Shown here: in pieces, positions 1 to 7,813 of the stretch
How positions within the stretch are numbered: position 1 is the stretch's first letter
Layout: each line of letters opens with the position of its first letter
DNA from: Aurantibrevibacter litoralis
GTDB taxonomy: Bacteria; Bacteroidota; Bacteroidia; Flavobacteriales; Flavobacteriaceae
Assembly (NCBI RefSeq): GCF_034651555.1
Contig: NZ_JAYEEQ010000009.1
Span: 1 to 64,000, forward strand
Direction: 5' to 3'
Length of the DNA: 64,000 nt
Notes under the pieces: generated by a model
Databases searched by the model: none
What the model was told of the DNA's origin: nothing
What the model saw: only the letters and a program-made list of their open reading frames with translations
Made by a program: the position numbers and the translations under genes

Positions 1-54
1 CAACCTAATGCAGAGGATGGTGCAGGCACAACCTTGTTATATCAAAAATATTAG
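1..54 (+). CDS. C-terminal end of an unidentified protein (partial, cut by window start)
   Basis: One frame stays open from the first base and ends with TAG at 52-54, giving 17 residues that finish in TTLLYQKY. No family can be named from so short a piece. It lies 107 bases upstream of kdgK on the same strand, so it may be the previous gene of a sugar-acid or polysaccharide utilisation cluster, but this is inference from position only. Confidence 0.45.
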   Translation, partial: QPNAEDGAGTTLLYQKY

Positions 55-161
55 TAATTAAATGCCTAAGTCAATAAATAAAATAGACGAATTTTGTAAA
101 GGGATTATTTTCTGAACTATTGGCGAAAGTGAACCCGAAAAGATACCTAAAAAGAATTTTT

Positions 162-1169
162 ATGAGTTTTCTTACATTTGGAGAGATTATGCTGAGGTTG
201 ACGCCACAAGAAAAAAGTATAAAATTGGGAGATACCGATCAATTTTTAGCGGGTTATGCGGGCTCAGAATCTAATGTAGCCAGTTCGTTGGCTATCTTGG
301 GAAATACAGTAGATTTTATAACCAAACTACCGAACAATGCGTTAGGTAACGCTGCAATTAAATCCTTACTCCAGTACGGAATTGGCATAGAGGGCATTGC
401 AAGAGGTGGCCAACGTATAGGCACCTATTTTATTGAGTTGGGCCATTCTATACGGCCTTCGAGCGTACTGTACGATCGTGCTCATTCGGCGATCAGCAAC
501 ATAAAAATGGGGGAATTTCATTGGGATACGCTGCTAAAAGATACATCCTGGGTTTTTGTTTCCGGCATTACGCCAGCCCTTTCCAATAGTTGTGCAGAGG
601 AAACCATTCTATTGGTAGAAACCGCTAAAAAACTGGGTGTAAACGTAAGTTTCGATTTTAATTTCAGAAGGTCTTTATGGACAAGTACCGTGAAGGCAAG
701 AAAGATTTTCGATCAAATTTTAGCTTCTACAGATCTATTATTTGCCAATACGGGTGCATTGTCAGACGTGTACGGTTACACCTATAAAGTCGCAAACACT
801 ACCGACCAAACCATGGAAGCCATCGATAAAATTAAAGCCGATTACGGCGTTAAAAATATGGCATTTACCATACGAGATCATACCTCGGCTACGCATAATA
901 CGCTAAGTGCCGTTTACCAAACCGAAAATAATCGGGAAATAGCTTCTTCTTATTCGGTAACAGTTTTAGATCGGTTTGGTACCGGAGATGCTTTTGCAGC
1001 CGCATTTTTACATGGATTAGAAAAGAAGTGGCCTCCGAAAAAAATAATCGATTTTGCCACTGCGGCGTTTGCATTAAAGCATACCGTAAAAGGAGATCAA
1101 CATACAAGCAGTGAAACCGAAATTTTATCCATAATGGATGGGCATACATCCGGACACGTCATACGATGA
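162..1169 (+). CDS. kdgK: 2-keto-3-deoxygluconate kinase (PfkB family)
   Basis: Phosphorylates 2-keto-3-deoxygluconate (KDG) at C6 with ATP to give KDPG in the cytoplasm. The protein is about 335 residues, normal for the family. It opens with the ribokinase-type strand SFLTFGEIMLRLTP, has the GYAGSESNVASSLAILG substrate segment near the N-terminus, and ends with the PfkB signature DRFGTGDAFAAAF, whose Asp is the catalytic base. An in-frame codon at 120 is possible, but the ATG at 162 starts exactly at the conserved N-terminus and is preferred. The gene overlaps kdgA by four bases (ATGA), so the two are translationally coupled. The pair fits catabolism of alginate or pectin-derived KDG; which polymer is used cannot be told here. 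Confidence 0.88.
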   Translation: MSFLTFGEIMLRLTPQEKSIKLGDTDQFLAGYAGSESNVASSLAILGNTVDFITKLPNNALGNAAIKSLLQYGIGIEGIARGGQRIGTYFIELGHSIRPSSVLYDRAHSAISNIKMGEFHWDTLLKDTSWVFVSGITPALSNSCAEETILLVETAKKLGVNVSFDFNFRRSLWTSTVKARKIFDQILASTDLLFANTGALSDVYGYTYKVANTTDQTMEAIDKIKADYGVKNMAFTIRDHTSATHNTLSAVYQTENNREIASSYSVTVLDRFGTGDAFAAAFLHGLEKKWPPKKIIDFATAAFALKHTVKGDQHTSSETEILSIMDGHTSGHVIR

Positions 1170-1783
1170 GAACAGCAATTGTAACACGCATAACGCAGGC
1201 AAAACTAATCGGTATTATTCGGCTATCCGATCGTGCCAAAATAGAAGGCATACTACACACCTTGTTTCACGCCGGAATTAAGGTGTTGGAAATAACGAGC
1301 AATACACCTCAATATGCGGAAGAAATAACGAAGGCACGAAAGCGTCTGCCGGATGCCCTTATAGGTGCCGGAACCATTATAAACGAGGATATGGCTCGGG
1401 AAGCTATCCAATCCGGGGCTCAATTTTTAGTATCCCCGAACGTGAATTTAAACGTTATTTTGGCAGCGCACCAAGCAAATATTCCCGTTTTAACCGGAGC
1501 GTTAACGCCTACAGAAATTGCGACAGCCCTAATCTACAAAGCCGATATCATAAAACTTTTTCCCGCAGGAACAATGGGTATCAACTATTTAAAATTGATT
1601 AAAGGACCCTTTGACACCGTTCCTTTTTTTGCCGTTGGTGGTATTAGCGATCACAATGCAGCGGAGTGGCTTAATGCAGGAGCCGCAGGAATTGGTATTG
1701 GCGGAGCCTTAACTAAAGGCAGCTTGAGTGAGATTAAATTCCTAGCCGAGAAATTGGTGAAATTAGTAGCAACCGAAAAATGA
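1166..1783 (+). CDS. kdgA: KDPG / KHG aldolase
   Basis: Cleaves 2-keto-3-deoxy-6-phosphogluconate to pyruvate and glyceraldehyde 3-phosphate, the step after KdgK. At 205 residues it has normal length for class I KDPG aldolases. The Schiff-base lysine is K130 in IIKLFPAG, the general acid/base is E42 in VLEITSNTP, and GAGTI and AVGGIS form the phosphate-binding loops of the TIM barrel. The start overlaps the kdgK stop in ATGA. No further gene follows on this strand before the convergent icd terminator at 1836-1867, so this ends the transcription unit. Confidence 0.9.
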   Translation: MRTAIVTRITQAKLIGIIRLSDRAKIEGILHTLFHAGIKVLEITSNTPQYAEEITKARKRLPDALIGAGTIINEDMAREAIQSGAQFLVSPNVNLNVILAAHQANIPVLTGALTPTEIATALIYKADIIKLFPAGTMGINYLKLIKGPFDTVPFFAVGGISDHNAAEWLNAGAAGIGIGGALTKGSLSEIKFLAEKLVKLVATEK

Positions 1784-1835
1784 ATAATTTAGCTACGACT
1801 GTCGTCTATTATCATTTATCTTATCATTTGAACCT

Positions 1836-1867
1836 AAAAAAAAACCCTTAAACCTGTAGTTTAAGGG
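1836..1867 (-). terminator. Rho-independent terminator of icd
   Basis: Perfect 9-bp stem CCCTTAAAC/GTTTAAGGG (1845-1853 and 1859-1867) with a five-base loop. Read on the minus strand the stem is followed by nine T (A run at 1836-1844), 35 bases after the icd stop. The other side has no T run, so it serves the minus strand. Confidence 0.85.
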
Positions 1868-1901
1868 CTGCTTTCAAAAAAAGTATAGGATTATGTCTTC
1901 A

Positions 1902-4121
1902 TTAAATCCGATCTAATATGCCATTAAAACTGCTGCTAGGACGCATGGCATTTTTAAGAAGGTTGGGGTCGGGGCTATAGTAGCCACCAAGATCCTGAGC
2001 ATGTCCTTGCGTTGCATCGATTTCTGAAAGAATGACAGCCTCTTTTTCTGCAAGTTCTTGATATACTCTAGAAAATTGCGATTTTAAGCTGGCATCTTCA
2101 TCCTGTTCTGAAATACCTTGCGCCCAATATAAGGCAAGGTAAAAATGGCTTCCTCTCACATCAAGTTCGCCAACTTTTCTAGATGGAGATTTATTGTTGT
2201 CTAAAAATTTCTCTGTGGCTTTGTCAAGCGCATCAGCTAATATTAAAGCCTTTTTATTATTGTTTTTTTCAGCATAAAATTCTAAAGAAACACCTAACGC
2301 CAGAAATTCACCAAGGGAATCCCAACGTAAATGCCCCTCTTCTACAAATTGCTCTACGTGTTTTGGGGCAGAGCCTCCTGCGCCGGTTTCAAACAATCCC
2401 CCACCATTCATAAGAGGTACTATGGACAACATTTTTGCACTAGTACCAACTTCCAGAATGGGAAATAAATCCGTTAAATAATCGCGTAAGACATTACCCG
2501 TTACAGAAATGGTATCTTGACCCTCCTTCAATCGTTTTAAAGTGAATACCGTGGCGTCTGATGGCGATAAGATTTGTATATCGAGGCCTTTTGTATCATA
2601 CGAGGGGAGATACATTTGTACCTTTTTGATAATTTCTCGATCGTGTGCTCTATTTTCATCCAACCAAAACAGGGTAGGGGTTTCTGTTGCTTTTGCTCTT
2701 AAAACGGCAAGTTTGATCCAATCTTGTATGGCGGCATCCTTTACCTGACACATTCTCCAAATATCGCCTTGTGCTACAGGATGTGCTAACAACACCTCGT
2801 TGGTATCGGTATCTACAACTTTAACGGTTCCGGCAGCTTGCAGTTCAAAAGTTTTATCATGAGAGCCGTATTCTTCCGCTTTCTGAGCCATAAGCCCTAC
2901 GTTGGGTACCGTACCCATTGTTTTTGGATCGAATGCGCCATGAGTTTTGCAAAAATCGATGGTAGCCTGATATACGCTAGCGTAACTGCTATCGGGAAGA
3001 ATAGCCTTTGTGTCTCTTGAAACACCAAATTTATCCCACATTTGACCCGAATTGCGAATCATTGCAGGCATGGAAGCATCTACAATAATATCGCTTGGCA
3101 CATGAAGATTCGTAATCCCTTTGTCCGAGTTTACCATGGCCAAGTCCGGACCATTGGAAATAATGTCTTCAATTTCCTTTTCTATTTCCTTGCGCGTTAC
3201 CTCCGGTAATTCTTGAAGTTTGGTAAACAAATTTTCTAACCCATCATTAGGACTTACGCCCAAGGTTTCAAAAGTGAGTTTGTGATTTTTAAACAACCTT
3301 TCAAAATACACTTCTACCGCATGTCCAAAAATAATAGGATCGGAAACCTTCATCATGGTTGCTTTTAGGTGAAGTGAGAACAACACCCCTTGTTTTTTGG
3401 CATCCTCTATTTCCTCCTTTAAAAATGCAATCAATGCCTTTTTGCTCATTACGGTTGCATCGATAATTTCACCGGCTTGTACACTTATTTTTTCTTTCAG
3501 TACTTCCGATGTTCCATCGGTTTTTTCTAGTACGATACGCACTTGAGTTGCCGCCGAAACGGTTACCGATTTTTCATTGGATCTAAAATCGCCATGGCGC
3601 ATGGTAGCCACATGGGTTTTGGAATTGGACGACCAAGCCCCCATGGAATGCGGATTTTTTTTGGCGTAATTCTTTACTGCACGGGGTGCCCGGCGATCCG
3701 AATTTCCCTCTCGCAACACCGGATTTACGGCGCTTCCTTTAATTTTGTCGTATTTCGATTTAATTTCCTTTTCTGCTTCCGTCGCAGGTTCATCAGGGTA
3801 ATTTGGCAATGCATAGCCCTTGGCCTGCAATTCTTTTATAGCCTCTTTTAATTGTGGAATAGAAGCACTGATATTGGGTAATTTTATGATATTGGCTTCC
3901 GGAGTTACGGCCAATTTTCCTAAAAGCGTAAGATCGTCTTCTACGCGCTGATTGGCGCTTAAAAATTCCGGGAATGTAGCTATAATTCTTCCGGCAAGTG
4001 AAATGTCCTTCGTTTCAATTGCAATACCAGAACTCTTGGTGAACGCCTCAACAATAGGCAGGAAAGATTGGGTGGCTAAAGCGGGTGCTTCGTCAGTTTT
4101 GGTGTAATAAATTTTTGGCAT
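1902..4121 (-). CDS. icd: NADP-dependent isocitrate dehydrogenase, monomeric type
   Basis: Oxidative decarboxylation of isocitrate to 2-oxoglutarate with NADP in the TCA cycle. At 739 residues it matches the monomeric (about 80 kDa) class rather than the 410-residue dimeric class. Family blocks visible include KIYYTKTDEAPALAT at the N-terminus, GNSDRRAP, HSMGAWSSNSKTHVATM (substrate-binding region), FSLHLKATMMKVSDPIIFGH, and GGGLFETGAGGSAPKHV near the C-terminus. It is monocistronic: a TATATTTG promoter box lies about 30 bases upstream and a strong terminator follows. Confidence 0.95.
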   Translation of the reverse strand: MPKIYYTKTDEAPALATQSFLPIVEAFTKSSGIAIETKDISLAGRIIATFPEFLSANQRVEDDLTLLGKLAVTPEANIIKLPNISASIPQLKEAIKELQAKGYALPNYPDEPATEAEKEIKSKYDKIKGSAVNPVLREGNSDRRAPRAVKNYAKKNPHSMGAWSSNSKTHVATMRHGDFRSNEKSVTVSAATQVRIVLEKTDGTSEVLKEKISVQAGEIIDATVMSKKALIAFLKEEIEDAKKQGVLFSLHLKATMMKVSDPIIFGHAVEVYFERLFKNHKLTFETLGVSPNDGLENLFTKLQELPEVTRKEIEKEIEDIISNGPDLAMVNSDKGITNLHVPSDIIVDASMPAMIRNSGQMWDKFGVSRDTKAILPDSSYASVYQATIDFCKTHGAFDPKTMGTVPNVGLMAQKAEEYGSHDKTFELQAAGTVKVVDTDTNEVLLAHPVAQGDIWRMCQVKDAAIQDWIKLAVLRAKATETPTLFWLDENRAHDREIIKKVQMYLPSYDTKGLDIQILSPSDATVFTLKRLKEGQDTISVTGNVLRDYLTDLFPILEVGTSAKMLSIVPLMNGGGLFETGAGGSAPKHVEQFVEEGHLRWDSLGEFLALGVSLEFYAEKNNNKKALILADALDKATEKFLDNNKSPSRKVGELDVRGSHFYLALYWAQGISEQDEDASLKSQFSRVYQELAEKEAVILSEIDATQGHAQDLGGYYSPDPNLLKNAMRPSSSFNGILDRI

Positions 4122-4147
4122 TCGTTGTTATATTTAAATGAGCGCTG

Positions 4148-4155
4148 CAAATATA
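4148..4155 (-). promoter_or_regulatory. Bacteroidota-type -7 promoter box of icd
   Basis: TATATTTG on the minus strand fits TAnnTTTG, the -7 element of the Bacteroidota housekeeping sigma factor, and ends 26 bases before the icd ATG. No clear TTG is seen at the -33 distance, so the match rests on one element. Confidence 0.5.
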
Positions 4156-4336
4156 CGATTTTATGCGTCCTACGAAAACTTAGGTAATCATCTCCAGACG
4201 TTACCTAAAAAAAGCATATTTTTTTTACAACGCATTTTTGAGACTTTGTCGTAAAGAGGAAGCCCGCATTTCTAATTTTACGATTCTTTTCTGAAAACAC
4301 GTATAACTTGATACAAGACGGCTTTAAAAAAGATTC

Positions 4337-6067
4337 TTATTTTAAAGATACCACAACGCCTAGATAGGGGAGTAGCGTGAGTTCCGATTCGCTTTGTGTG
4401 AGTTTGGGATAATTATTCATAAGAACCGTTTGAATATTAGAAGCTTCTGCAAGGGAAATACGCGATTTTTTATCGGTAAAATTAAGGACAATGAGCATTT
4501 TTGAATCCCCTAATGTTCTGGTATACGCGTAAATGTCGTGGTGTTCGGCTTGCAACAGGGCATAATCGCCATAGATTAAAACGGGATTATTCTTGCGGAG
4601 TGCTACCATGGATCTAAAATGATTGAGTACCGAATTTGGATCGGAATCTTGGCGTGCTACATTAATGGTTTTAAAGTTTTCGTTTACAGGAATCCATGGT
4701 GTTCCGGTGCTAAAATTGGCGTTTTCGGAAGCATCCCATTGCATGGGGGTTCGGCCATTATCTCGGGAAGAAAATTTGAGATCCGACATATATTTTTCCA
4801 AATCTCCGCCGGAATTCAAAACTTTTTTATATCCATTAATGGCGGCAATATCTTGGTATTCTTCAATGGTTTCAAAACCGATATTGGTCATGCCTAACTC
4901 ATCACCGTAATAACAGTAGGGCGTACCTCGCATACTTAAGATAAAGGTGTTTAGCATTTTGGCCGAGGAACTCCGAAATTCGGGAGAATCATTTCCCCAG
5001 CGGCTTACCATACGTGCTTGGTCGTGATTAGACAGGAAAATAGACAGCCAGCCTTTTTTAGAAAATTCGGCATCCCAACGCGAAAAAACTTCTTTAAAGT
5101 GTAAAATATCGTACCCCTCGGGTTTGGCAATGTCTACGCCTTCAAAGGCATAGGCCATATTGAGTTCTTCTCGGTCTTCATCTACTAAATTATGAGCATC
5201 CTCAAAATTATTTCCTGCACCTTCGGCTACACTCATTACCGGATACTTGCTAAAAACCTCCCTGTGCATTTCTCGTAAGTAGTCATGCAAATCCCCTTGT
5301 ACGGAGTAATACTGATTAAAATCTTTTTCCCAGCCTTCCGGATACGCTGGGAAGGTTGTGTCTTTAGCGGCAAATTGGAAGGCATCCAATCGAAAACCGT
5401 CTACCCCTTTTTCTGCCCAAAATTTCATAATATCATGTACTTCTTTGCGCACCTTCGGGTTTTCCCAATTCAGATCGGGCTGCTTTTTAGAAAAATAATG
5501 GAGGTAATAGGCATCGGTAAGGGAATCGTATTGCCAAGCATCGCCTTTTTCATCAAAAAGACTGTAACGGTAATTGGGTTTCCCTTTTTCGGCAGGCCAC
5601 CAATGATAATAATTGCGATAGGGGTTATCTCGTGCGCTTCTGGATTGTTGAAACCATTCGTGTTCGTCACTACTGTGATTTACCACAATGTCCATAATTA
5701 ACTTTATCCCTCTTTCATGCATACCTTGTAGCATGGTATCAAAATCTTCCATAATGCCAAAGTCTTGCATGATGTTTCTGTAATCGCTGACATCATACCC
5801 ATTGTCATCATTTGGCGAACTGTAAATGGGGTTTAACCAAACCGCAGTTACCCCCAAACTTGAAATATAATCTAACTGCGAAATAATTCCTTTTAGATCG
5901 CCAATACCATCGCCATCAGAATCTTTGAAACTACGAGGGTATATTTGGTAGATTATAAGTTCTTTCCACCATTTTCCTCCAGGAATGGGTGTTGTTTTTT
6001 GAACTTCCTTTGGATTCGTGCAAGCGGCTATGATAAGGCTTAACATTACGATTAGGATTTTGTTCAT
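4337..6067 (-). CDS. Lipoprotein alpha-glucosidase / oligoglucosidase, GH13
   Basis: Hydrolyses alpha-glucosidic bonds of malto- or isomalto-oligosaccharides. The 576-residue protein begins with a lipoprotein signal ending IIAAC (acylated Cys16), so it is membrane-anchored outside the cytoplasm. The GH13 domain starts at WWKELIIYQIYPRSF and has the calcium-binding loop DSDGDGIGD, region I DIVVNH, region II GFRLDAFQ (nucleophile Asp), region III VAEGAG (acid Glu) and region IV FLSNHDQ. It closes with a C-terminal beta domain. The residue after the nucleophile is Ala, where oligo-1,6-glucosidases have Val, which favours alpha-1,4 activity (inference from the family rule). No SusCD-type transporter lies next to it. 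Confidence 0.88.
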   Translation of the reverse strand: MNKILIVMLSLIIAACTNPKEVQKTTPIPGGKWWKELIIYQIYPRSFKDSDGDGIGDLKGIISQLDYISSLGVTAVWLNPIYSSPNDDNGYDVSDYRNIMQDFGIMEDFDTMLQGMHERGIKLIMDIVVNHSSDEHEWFQQSRSARDNPYRNYYHWWPAEKGKPNYRYSLFDEKGDAWQYDSLTDAYYLHYFSKKQPDLNWENPKVRKEVHDIMKFWAEKGVDGFRLDAFQFAAKDTTFPAYPEGWEKDFNQYYSVQGDLHDYLREMHREVFSKYPVMSVAEGAGNNFEDAHNLVDEDREELNMAYAFEGVDIAKPEGYDILHFKEVFSRWDAEFSKKGWLSIFLSNHDQARMVSRWGNDSPEFRSSSAKMLNTFILSMRGTPYCYYGDELGMTNIGFETIEEYQDIAAINGYKKVLNSGGDLEKYMSDLKFSSRDNGRTPMQWDASENANFSTGTPWIPVNENFKTINVARQDSDPNSVLNHFRSMVALRKNNPVLIYGDYALLQAEHHDIYAYTRTLGDSKMLIVLNFTDKKSRISLAEASNIQTVLMNNYPKLTQSESELTLLPYLGVVVSLK

Positions 6068-6190
6068 GTGGTTGGTTTTAATTTATTCATAAGAAGGTAA
6101 AAGGCCATTTCCTTGGCAGTATCACATTTCGTTAAAATAATTTCAAAATAGAAATTCTAATTTAAAGGTGCAACATCTCGTCAACGCATT

Positions 6191-7615
6191 TTAACAATCA
6201 CTCAAGTATACTCCAACAGCCAACCCTCCGGTAGACGTTTCTTTGTATTTTGTACTCATGTCCTTGGCTGTTTCCCACATGGTGTGTACCACATGATCTA
6301 AAGACACTTTGGCATTAGCAGGATTAGCATCCATAGCCAGTTCTGCAGCATTGATGGCTTTAATGGCACCCATAGAATTTCTTTCTATACAGGGAACTTG
6401 CACAAGTCCACCAATAGGATCGCAAGTAAGTCCCAAATGATGTTCCATGGCTATTTCGGCAGCCATGAGTGCCTGCGCAGGCGTGCCACCCATAAGTTCG
6501 GTAAGGGCTCCGGCTGCCATGGCAGAAGAAACCCCAATTTCGGCTTGGCATCCGCCCATAGCGGCAGAAATGGTGGCACCTTTTTTAAAGATACTGCCTA
6601 TTTCACCGGCTACGAGCAGAAACTTTTTAATGTGGTTAAAATTGGCTTTATGATTCTCTATAACCAAATAATACATGAGCACTGCAGGGATAACCCCGGC
6701 ACTTCCGTTGGTGGGTGCGGTTACAACGCGCCCTAGAGAGGCATTTACCTCATTTACAGAAAGGGCAAAACAACTGACCCATTTTAGAATTTCGCGAAAT
6801 TTTACCTCGGTTTTTCGTATGGTTTCTAGCCATTCTTGTGGTGTGTAATAGGGAATGTTGCCTTTTAGTTGCAAATGCGTATCATATGATCTTCGCCGTA
6901 CATTAAGACCTCCCGGTAAATTACCTTCGGTATGGCACCCGGTGTACATGCATTCTAACATGGTATCCCAAATACGTTTTAGGCCCTGGTCTATTTCGGA
7001 TTCGGAACGCAAAGCGCATTCGTTTTTCCAAACAATTTCCGAAATGCTTTTATTCTCTTGCTTGCAAAAATTAAGGAGTTGTGCGCCATTTTCTACAGGA
7101 AAAGGGAAATTACAAAATACCTCCAAATTTCGTTTTGCACGTTTTCGTTCTTCTTTTACCACAAAGCCACCGCCGATAGAATAATAAGTGGAAGCCACCT
7201 TTTTAGTGGAATTTAAGGTAGCGATAAAACGAATCCCATTGGCATGAAAAGGCAAAAAGGTCTTTTGAAACACAATATGCTGCTCGGGGTCAAAAAATAA
7301 TTTTTGTTCGTTGTTTACGCTGAGGGTTTTCGTCTTTTTAATGTGAGCTACAAGGCGATGTATGTTCGCTATAGGAACATATTCCGGATCTTCCCCGCTT
7401 AGCCCCAACAAAATGGCGTAGTCGGTAGCATGTCCCTTTCCTGTTAGGGACAAAGAGCCAAAGAGATGCACCTCAATGGTTGTTACATGCATAAAAAGCT
7501 GTTCTTCCTTTAATTCTGCGATCCACTGCAGCGCAGCACGCCAAGGCCCCAAGGTGTGAGAACTAGATGGGCCGACACCTATTTTTAGCATATCAAATAC
7601 ACTGATACATTCCAT
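6191..7615 (-). CDS. sdaA: L-serine dehydratase (ammonia-lyase), Fe-S type
   Basis: Converts L-serine to pyruvate and ammonia using a [4Fe-4S] cluster. The 474-residue chain fuses the beta domain (residues 1 to about 160, starting with SVFDMLKIGVGPSSSHTLGPW) and the catalytic alpha domain (from about 190). Cys356, Cys398 and Cys409 in GGCQAE, LTCDPIGG and VPCIERN have the spacing of the cluster ligands of E. coli SdaA. It is divergent from dnaK. An 18-bp palindrome 20 bases before its start overlaps a probable promoter and suggests dedicated control. Confidence 0.93.
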   Translation of the reverse strand: MECISVFDMLKIGVGPSSSHTLGPWRAALQWIAELKEEQLFMHVTTIEVHLFGSLSLTGKGHATDYAILLGLSGEDPEYVPIANIHRLVAHIKKTKTLSVNNEQKLFFDPEQHIVFQKTFLPFHANGIRFIATLNSTKKVASTYYSIGGGFVVKEERKRAKRNLEVFCNFPFPVENGAQLLNFCKQENKSISEIVWKNECALRSESEIDQGLKRIWDTMLECMYTGCHTEGNLPGGLNVRRRSYDTHLQLKGNIPYYTPQEWLETIRKTEVKFREILKWVSCFALSVNEVNASLGRVVTAPTNGSAGVIPAVLMYYLVIENHKANFNHIKKFLLVAGEIGSIFKKGATISAAMGGCQAEIGVSSAMAAGALTELMGGTPAQALMAAEIAMEHHLGLTCDPIGGLVQVPCIERNSMGAIKAINAAELAMDANPANAKVSLDHVVHTMWETAKDMSTKYKETSTGGLAVGVYLSDC

Positions 7616-7634
7616 GGTTGCAGTTCCTTATGCG

Positions 7635-7652
7635 ATCCTATAAATATAGGAT
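7635..7652. promoter_or_regulatory. Operator-like palindrome upstream of sdaA
   Basis: ATCCTATAAATATAGGAT has perfect 8-bp arms around AA. A further half-site (TATCCTA) follows at 7666-7672. On the minus strand the centre reads TATATTTA, one mismatch from the TAnnTTTG -7 box, so a bound repressor would cover the sdaA promoter. It has no T run and lies between divergent genes, so it is not a terminator. The binding protein is unknown. Confidence 0.5.
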
Positions 7653-7724
7653 AATATTCCGTATAGTATCCTAATGGCACCCATAACTACTTTTTTGATA
7701 GAAGCCGCTTATTTTTTTTGAAAC

Positions 7725-7765
7725 TGCCACCTTGTCATATTTTAGTTCATGGCACAATCATTGAA
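7725..7765 (+). promoter_or_regulatory. Possible sigma-54-type promoter of dnaK
   Basis: TGGCAC at 7750-7755, five bases, then TTGAA at 7761-7765 matches the -24/-12 pattern TGGCAC-N5-TTGC in spacing and in all but one core base (the -12 C is A). It lies about 50 bases before the dnaK ATG. TGCCA at 7725-7729 mirrors TGGCA at 7750-7754. A housekeeping box, TATTTTAG at 7738-7745, is a weaker alternative (one mismatch to TAnnTTTG). Confidence 0.4.
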
Positions 7766-7813
7766 ATCTACAGAAAAAATTAAAAAGAATTTCAATTTTA
7801 TAAAACCATTAAA

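Noticed and set aside
3543..3851. 102-residue plus-strand frame inside icd
   Set aside because: Wholly antisense to a strongly conserved enzyme; no independent evidence.
7675..7685. Second TGGCAC sequence upstream of dnaK as another sigma-54 site
   Set aside because: No TTG follows at the required five-base spacing.
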